Shown one piece after another: positions 60,700 to 64,000 of a stretch of 64,000 nucleotides of DNA (positions are counted from its first letter, which is position 1; each line of letters opens with the position of its first letter). A model generated the notes under the pieces. It saw only the letters and a list, made by a program, of their open reading frames with translations, searched no databases and was not told the origin of the DNA. The translations under genes and the position numbers were made by a program. Source of the DNA: Hymenobacter aquaticus (lineage in GTDB: Bacteria; Bacteroidota; Bacteroidia; Cytophagales; Hymenobacteraceae); assembly GCF_004765605.1 (NCBI RefSeq), contig NZ_SRLC01000001.1, forward strand, positions 2,170,001 through 2,234,000, written 5' to 3'.

Positions 60700-61812
60700 T
60701 TAGAGCTGCTGCTCGTGGTTTACCGGCAGGTTGCTCATGCCGTCGTTTTCGGGCCGGGCGTCGGGGTGCTTGGCCGGGTCGGGGGCCTGCGCGGGGTTGG
60801 AGGAGCGGTAGGGCCGGGCCTCGCGCACGGGTCGGTTGGCCTGGTCGCGCTGCTCGTTGGCGTCGTGCCGGTCGTAGGCCACCACGATTTCCTTCACCAG
60901 GCGGTGGCGTACCACGTCGTCGGCGTTCATTTCCACGAAGCCGATGCCGCGCACGTCCTTCAGAATGTCCAGGGCCTGCATCAAGCCCGATTTCTGCTTG
61001 GTGGGCAGGTCAATCTGGCTCCGGTCGCCGTTCACCATCACCTTGGCCATGGGGCCCATGCGGGTCAGGAACATCTTCAGCTGGGAGGGCGTCGTGTTCT
61101 GGGCCTCATCCAGCAGCACGAAGGCGTTGTTGAGCGTGCGGCCGCGCATGTAGGCCAGCGGGGCAATTTCGATGATCTTGTTTTCCTGGTAGAATTTCAG
61201 CTTTTCAGCCGGAATCATGTCTTCCAGGGCATCGTAAATCGGCCGCAGGTAGGGGTCGACCTTCTCCTTCATGTCGCCGGGCAAAAAGCCCAGGCTTTCG
61301 CCGGCTTCCACCACGGGGCGCGAAATGATGATTTTCTTGACCTCCTTGTTTTTCAGGGCCCGCACGGCCAGCGCCACCGAAATATAGGTTTTGCCGGTAC
61401 CGGCCGGCCCGAGGGCAAACACGAGGTCATTCTTCATGACGGCGTCTACCAGCTTCTGCTGGTTAGGCGTTTTGGCCTTGATAACCCCGCCTTTGGCTCC
61501 GAACACGATAACGTCGGCCGGCGAGGTCATGGCAATCTGCCGCTCCTCCAGCTCGTCATCGGCGGAGGCTAGGTATTGGGAAACGGTTCTGTCGGTGATT
61601 TGCCCGAATTGGTGGTAATGTTCGATCAGGGACGACAGGATTTCATTGATCCTGGCAATTACGGGCGTCTGCCCCTGAATCTTAATTTCGTTGCCTCGCG
61701 AAATGATCTTGCTGCCGGGAAAGGCCGCGGCCAGCTGGCGGATGTTCTGATTGTCGGGTCCGAGGAAGTCGACAAGAGAGACGTTTTCGAGCGTGATGAT
61801 TTTCTCGACCAA
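60700..61812 (-). CDS. phoH: PhoH family ATPase
   Basis: A 370-residue PhoH-like ATPase. The N-terminal KH-like segment (residues 1-90) contains GPDNQNIRQLAAAF and IQGQTPVIARINEIL. The ATPase has Walker A GPAGTGKTYISVALA near residue 135, Walker B VLLDEAQNTTPSQLK near 232, and sensor NGDRSQIDLP near 262. The C-terminal 45 residues are Pro/Asp/Arg rich and look disordered. PhoH and YbeZ proteins partner with YbeY in RNA maturation. It starts at TTG 61812; no earlier ATG fits. Confidence 0.93.
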   Translation of the reverse strand: MVEKIITLENVSLVDFLGPDNQNIRQLAAAFPGSKIISRGNEIKIQGQTPVIARINEILSSLIEHYHQFGQITDRTVSQYLASADDELEERQIAMTSPADVIVFGAKGGVIKAKTPNQQKLVDAVMKNDLVFALGPAGTGKTYISVALAVRALKNKEVKKIIISRPVVEAGESLGFLPGDMKEKVDPYLRPIYDALEDMIPAEKLKFYQENKIIEIAPLAYMRGRTLNNAFVLLDEAQNTTPSQLKMFLTRMGPMAKVMVNGDRSQIDLPTKQKSGLMQALDILKDVRGIGFVEMNADDVVRHRLVKEIVVAYDRHDANEQRDQANRPVREARPYRSSNPAQAPDPAKHPDARPENDGMSNLPVNHEQQL

Positions 61813-61946
61813 ACTGTAGGTGCTTTTAAGCTGAGAGAGTTAGAGAATACTACCGGCGAAAGGGACGCTGATTCCGGCCAAATCGCCTACTTTTGCCGCC
61901 CCTAGAGCAGGGTAAACAATAGTACGAAGAACTGAGAAATTCCGGC

Positions 61947-62717
61947 ATGGGGCTGATTACGTTTCTGTCCGACTTTGGCTACCGCGACCATTACGTGGCC
62001 GCGGTGAAAGCCCGGATTATGCGGCTGGCGCCCACCCAACCGGTTCTGGACATCAGCCACGCTGTCGAACCCTTTAACATCGCGCACGCCCTACACGTTC
62101 TCGATTCGGTATTTCGGGACTTCCCGAAGGGCACGGTGCACCTCGTTGGCGTCAATGACCACGGCGGCAGCAAGGGCAGCTGGCAAGCCGCCCTGTTTGA
62201 GGACCACTACTTCGTGGCGGCCAACAACGGCCTGCTGACCCTGCTCACCGACGGCAAGCCCGAGGAGCTGGTGCAGATTCCGGCGGCGGCCACCGCCTCC
62301 CCCACCCGCGACATTCTGGCCCCGGCCGCCGTGCACCTGGCCCAGGGCGGCCTGCTCGCCGATCTGGGCCCGGCGGCCCATGACTCGTACCAGCTGCTGA
62401 ACCGACAGCTGCGCCTGCAGGACAACCGCATTACCGGCCACGTCATTCACGTGGACCACTACGGCAACCTGATTACCAACATCAGCCGCACGGCGCTGGA
62501 AGTTATTGGCCGCGGCCGGCCCTGCACCATTCACTTTGCCCGCGAAACCGTGCGCGAGGTGGCCGCCCACTTTCAGGCCGCCGACCCCGGCGACGCGGTG
62601 TGCATTTTCAACAGCCAGGACCGGCTGTGCATCGGCGTCAACCAGGGCAACGCCGCCGAGCTGCTCGGGCTCTACTTCGATTCGCAGGTGGACATTCGCT
62701 TCCCGGTGGAAGGGTAA
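61947..62717 (+). CDS. SAM hydroxide adenosyltransferase family protein (DUF62)
   Basis: A 256-residue protein of the family that hydrolyses S-adenosylmethionine to adenosine and methionine with water. The N-terminal signature LITFLSDFGYRDHYVAAVKARI is present, with the catalytic Asp and metal-free hydroxide relay (the Asp-Arg-His set is dispersed) and DISHAVEPFNI near residue 40. The C-terminal beta-barrel has VIHVDHYGNLITNI near 175. A TACTTTTG box at 61888-61895 is a -7 candidate for this gene. The biological role is uncertain. It is divergent from phoH. Confidence 0.93.
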   Translation: MGLITFLSDFGYRDHYVAAVKARIMRLAPTQPVLDISHAVEPFNIAHALHVLDSVFRDFPKGTVHLVGVNDHGGSKGSWQAALFEDHYFVAANNGLLTLLTDGKPEELVQIPAAATASPTRDILAPAAVHLAQGGLLADLGPAAHDSYQLLNRQLRLQDNRITGHVIHVDHYGNLITNISRTALEVIGRGRPCTIHFARETVREVAAHFQAADPGDAVCIFNSQDRLCIGVNQGNAAELLGLYFDSQVDIRFPVEG

Positions 62718-62847
62718 GCAACTGGCGGCGGCTATTAAAAACCGGCTTCAACTGGTTTAAACGAACTTTCTTGGCTTGTTTATTTATTATGTTAAGTATT
62801 GATAGTCATTCTGTCAGTGCTCCTTTTTCTACTTTCGCCCCCAGCAG

Positions 62848-63168
62848 ATGCTGACTCGTATCGTGCGCATGACTTTCCAGCCGGAAAAAGTAGCCGATTT
62901 CCTGGCCATATTTCAAGACTCGGAAAATAAAATCCGGAATATGCCCGGCTGCCGGCACTTGGAGCTCTGGCAGGACGCCGACCTGCCCCATGTGTACTGC
63001 ACCCACAGCCGCTGGGACTCGGCCACCGACCTAAACAATTACCGCCATTCGGCCTTATTTGGGCAGGTGTGGCCGGCAACGAAGGCGTTGTTTGCGGCTC
63101 CGCCCCTGGCTTTCTCCGTATACCCGGCGGGCCAGGACTCATCCTCTCCTGCCCTCCCGACCACCTAA
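62848..63168 (+). CDS. Antibiotic biosynthesis monooxygenase-type protein
   Basis: A 106-residue ferredoxin-fold protein of the ABM superfamily, which works without cofactor on small quinols or related compounds. The initial RIVRMTFQPEKVADFLAIF and the HLELWQDADLPHVYCTHSRWDSATDLNNYRHSALFGQVW core fit the family. The substrate is unknown. Its stop overlaps the hscB start in TAATG, so the two are probably translated from one message. Confidence 0.88.
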   Translation: MLTRIVRMTFQPEKVADFLAIFQDSENKIRNMPGCRHLELWQDADLPHVYCTHSRWDSATDLNNYRHSALFGQVWPATKALFAAPPLAFSVYPAGQDSSSPALPTT

Positions 63169-63704
63169 TGCGTACTGACTACTTCGAATTTTACGGCCTA
63201 CCGGAAACCTTCCAGCCCGACGCGGCGGCCCTGAAAAGCAAATACTACGCGCTGAGCCGCGAATATCACCCCGATTTTCACGCCACGGCCAGCCCCGAGC
63301 GGCAGCAGGAAATTCTGCAGCTGGCCACGGTGAACACCAATGCCTACCGCACCCTCACCGACCCCGACCTGCGCATGGCCTATATCCTGGGCCGCCACGG
63401 TTTGCTGGAAGAAGGCAAGCAGGAGCTGCCCCCGGATTTTCTGATGGAGGTGATGGACCTGAACGAGCAGCTAATGGAGCTGGAGTTTGAGCCCGACCCG
63501 GCCATCGTGCAGCGCGTAACCCAGGAAACCCAAGACCTGACCGCCACCCTCGACGCGGGCATTGCGTCGGTTCTGGCTGGCTATGAGGGCTTACCGGTGG
63601 ACGTGCGCCCCCAGGCCTTACAACAAATCCGCACGTATTATCTCAAAAAGCGGTATTTGTTGCGTATTCACGAAAGTCTCGCTAAGTTTGCAACCCGTTC
63701 CTGA
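63168..63704 (+). CDS. hscB: Fe-S protein assembly co-chaperone HscB
   Basis: HscB brings the scaffold IscU to HscA and stimulates its ATPase. The 178-residue J-protein has the J domain in residues 1-75 with HPD at 34-36 (REYHPDF). The C-terminal three-helix domain (about 85-178, ELPPDFLMEVMDLNEQLMEL and more) binds the scaffold. The ATG at 63168 shares its first A with the last base of the previous stop codon. No other isc genes are next to it. A tRNA gene follows 18 nt after the stop. Confidence 0.93.
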   Translation: MRTDYFEFYGLPETFQPDAAALKSKYYALSREYHPDFHATASPERQQEILQLATVNTNAYRTLTDPDLRMAYILGRHGLLEEGKQELPPDFLMEVMDLNEQLMELEFEPDPAIVQRVTQETQDLTATLDAGIASVLAGYEGLPVDVRPQALQQIRTYYLKKRYLLRIHESLAKFATRS

Positions 63705-63722
63705 GTTGAGGGAACGAGTGAA

Positions 63723-63807
63723 GCCCAGATGGCGGAATCGGTAGACGCGTCGGTCTCAAACACCGATATCGAAAGATGTGCCGGTTCGACCCCGGCTCTG
63801 GGTACCA
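63723..63807 (+). tRNA. tRNA-Leu (anticodon CAA)
   Basis: The acceptor stem GCCCAGA pairs with TCTGGGT, and the CCA end is encoded. The anticodon arm is TCGGT-CTCAAAC-ACCGA, giving the anticodon CAA (UUG codons). A long variable arm (TATCGAAAGATG region) marks a class II leucine tRNA. The T arm is CCGGTTCGACCCCGG. Confidence 0.93.
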
Positions 63808-63820
63808 AGAGTACAAATTG

Positions 63821-63875
63821 AAAAAGCCTGAAAAGCTGCACATCTGGTGACAGAAGCAGTTTTTCAGGCTTTTTG
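63821..63875 (+). terminator. Terminator after tRNA-Leu
   Basis: AAAAAGCCTGAAAAGCTGC (63821-63839) and GCAGTTTTTCAGGCTTTTT (63856-63874) form a 19-nt stem with one mismatch. The T run on the plus strand follows; the A run suits the minus-strand gene as well. Confidence 0.85.
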
Positions 63876-63920
63876 CCTTCCATACCCTCGGGTATGATTT
63901 ACTATCGTAGCCAAACCTCC

Positions 63921-64000
63921 CTATAGCCGCACGGTGTACTGCTTCCAGAGCACTTGGGCGGTTTTGTTAGGGGCGTGCTGGGCGTAGTCGGGCAGGGAGG
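63921..64000 (-). CDS. 3' end of a gene cut by the window edge
   Basis: On the minus strand an open frame enters from the window edge and ends at TAG 63921-63923. The visible C-terminus is SLPDYAQHAPNKTAQVLWKQ then YTVRL. No family can be named from 26 residues. The mixed polar sequence and GC-rich third bases are gene-like. Confidence 0.55.
   Translation of the reverse strand, partial: SLPDYAQHAPNKTAQVLWKQYTVRL

Overview
The window looks like a chromosomal segment of a high-GC Bacteroidota of the Cytophagales, most like Hymenobacter or a close relative. The signs are a type IX secretion (type B) C-terminal domain, promoters of the Bacteroidota form TTG-N17-21-TAnnTTTG, a three-gene sdhC-sdhA-sdhB operon, a dcw cluster without murF, SusC-style TonB receptors with a carboxypeptidase-like front domain, and a carotenoid cluster. 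The assignment comes from protein recognition; no database search was run. I see no insertion sequence, prophage, rRNA or CRISPR array.

Layout. 0-9 kb holds housekeeping and accessory genes: aconitase, a TlpA-like lipoprotein, a cytochrome P450, a small CxxC protein, a polyprenyl diphosphate synthase, an alpha/beta hydrolase and folK. 9.1-10.04 kb is an AT-rich, cassette-like insert with one membrane protein. 10.1-18.4 kb holds fabD, a large T9SS-exported protein, the succinate dehydrogenase operon and an FMN reductase. 18.5-24.5 kb is a metal-related locus: a small Cys-rich protein, an MbnP-like lipoprotein, an MbnH/MauG-like di-heme peroxidase, an outer-membrane barrel, a ClC channel and a second di-heme peroxidase. 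24.9-41.6 kb is the complete minus-strand dcw cluster, mraZ-rsmH-ftsL-ftsI-murE-mraY-murD-ftsW-murG-murC-ftsQ-ftsA-ftsZ, with a MraZ operator over its promoter. 41.9-45.2 kb is a copper-type uptake locus (Cys-rich protein, TonB receptor, HMA protein). 46.1-48.9 kb has a LytTR regulator and a convergent TPR histidine kinase. 49.0-56.6 kb is a carotenoid region: crtW, ispH, a small exported protein, crtB, crtI, an ECF-like sigma factor, a CarH/LitR-type B12 photoreceptor regulator and crtZ. 56.7-64 kb has an enoyl-CoA hydratase, comEC, a GNAT, phoH, a SAM-hydroxide adenosyltransferase family protein, a monooxygenase, hscB, tRNA-Leu(CAA) and the 3' end of one more gene.

How it works together. 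The dcw genes form one long transcription unit making lipid II and the divisome. The isoprenoid genes (ispH, polyprenyl synthase, crtB, crtI, crtZ, crtW) feed pigment and quinone synthesis, and the B12 regulator plus sigma factor suggest light control. Two loci point to copper handling at the cell surface.

The most unusual structure is a set of spacers whose two arms are inverted copies of degenerate 7-10 nt tandem units. Each spacer has its own unit. Several sit inside the dcw cluster, one carries the murD stop codon, and a 7-nt version lies in frame inside murC. The cassette-like insert at 9.1-10.04 kb and the MbnP/MbnH-like pair are the next most interesting.
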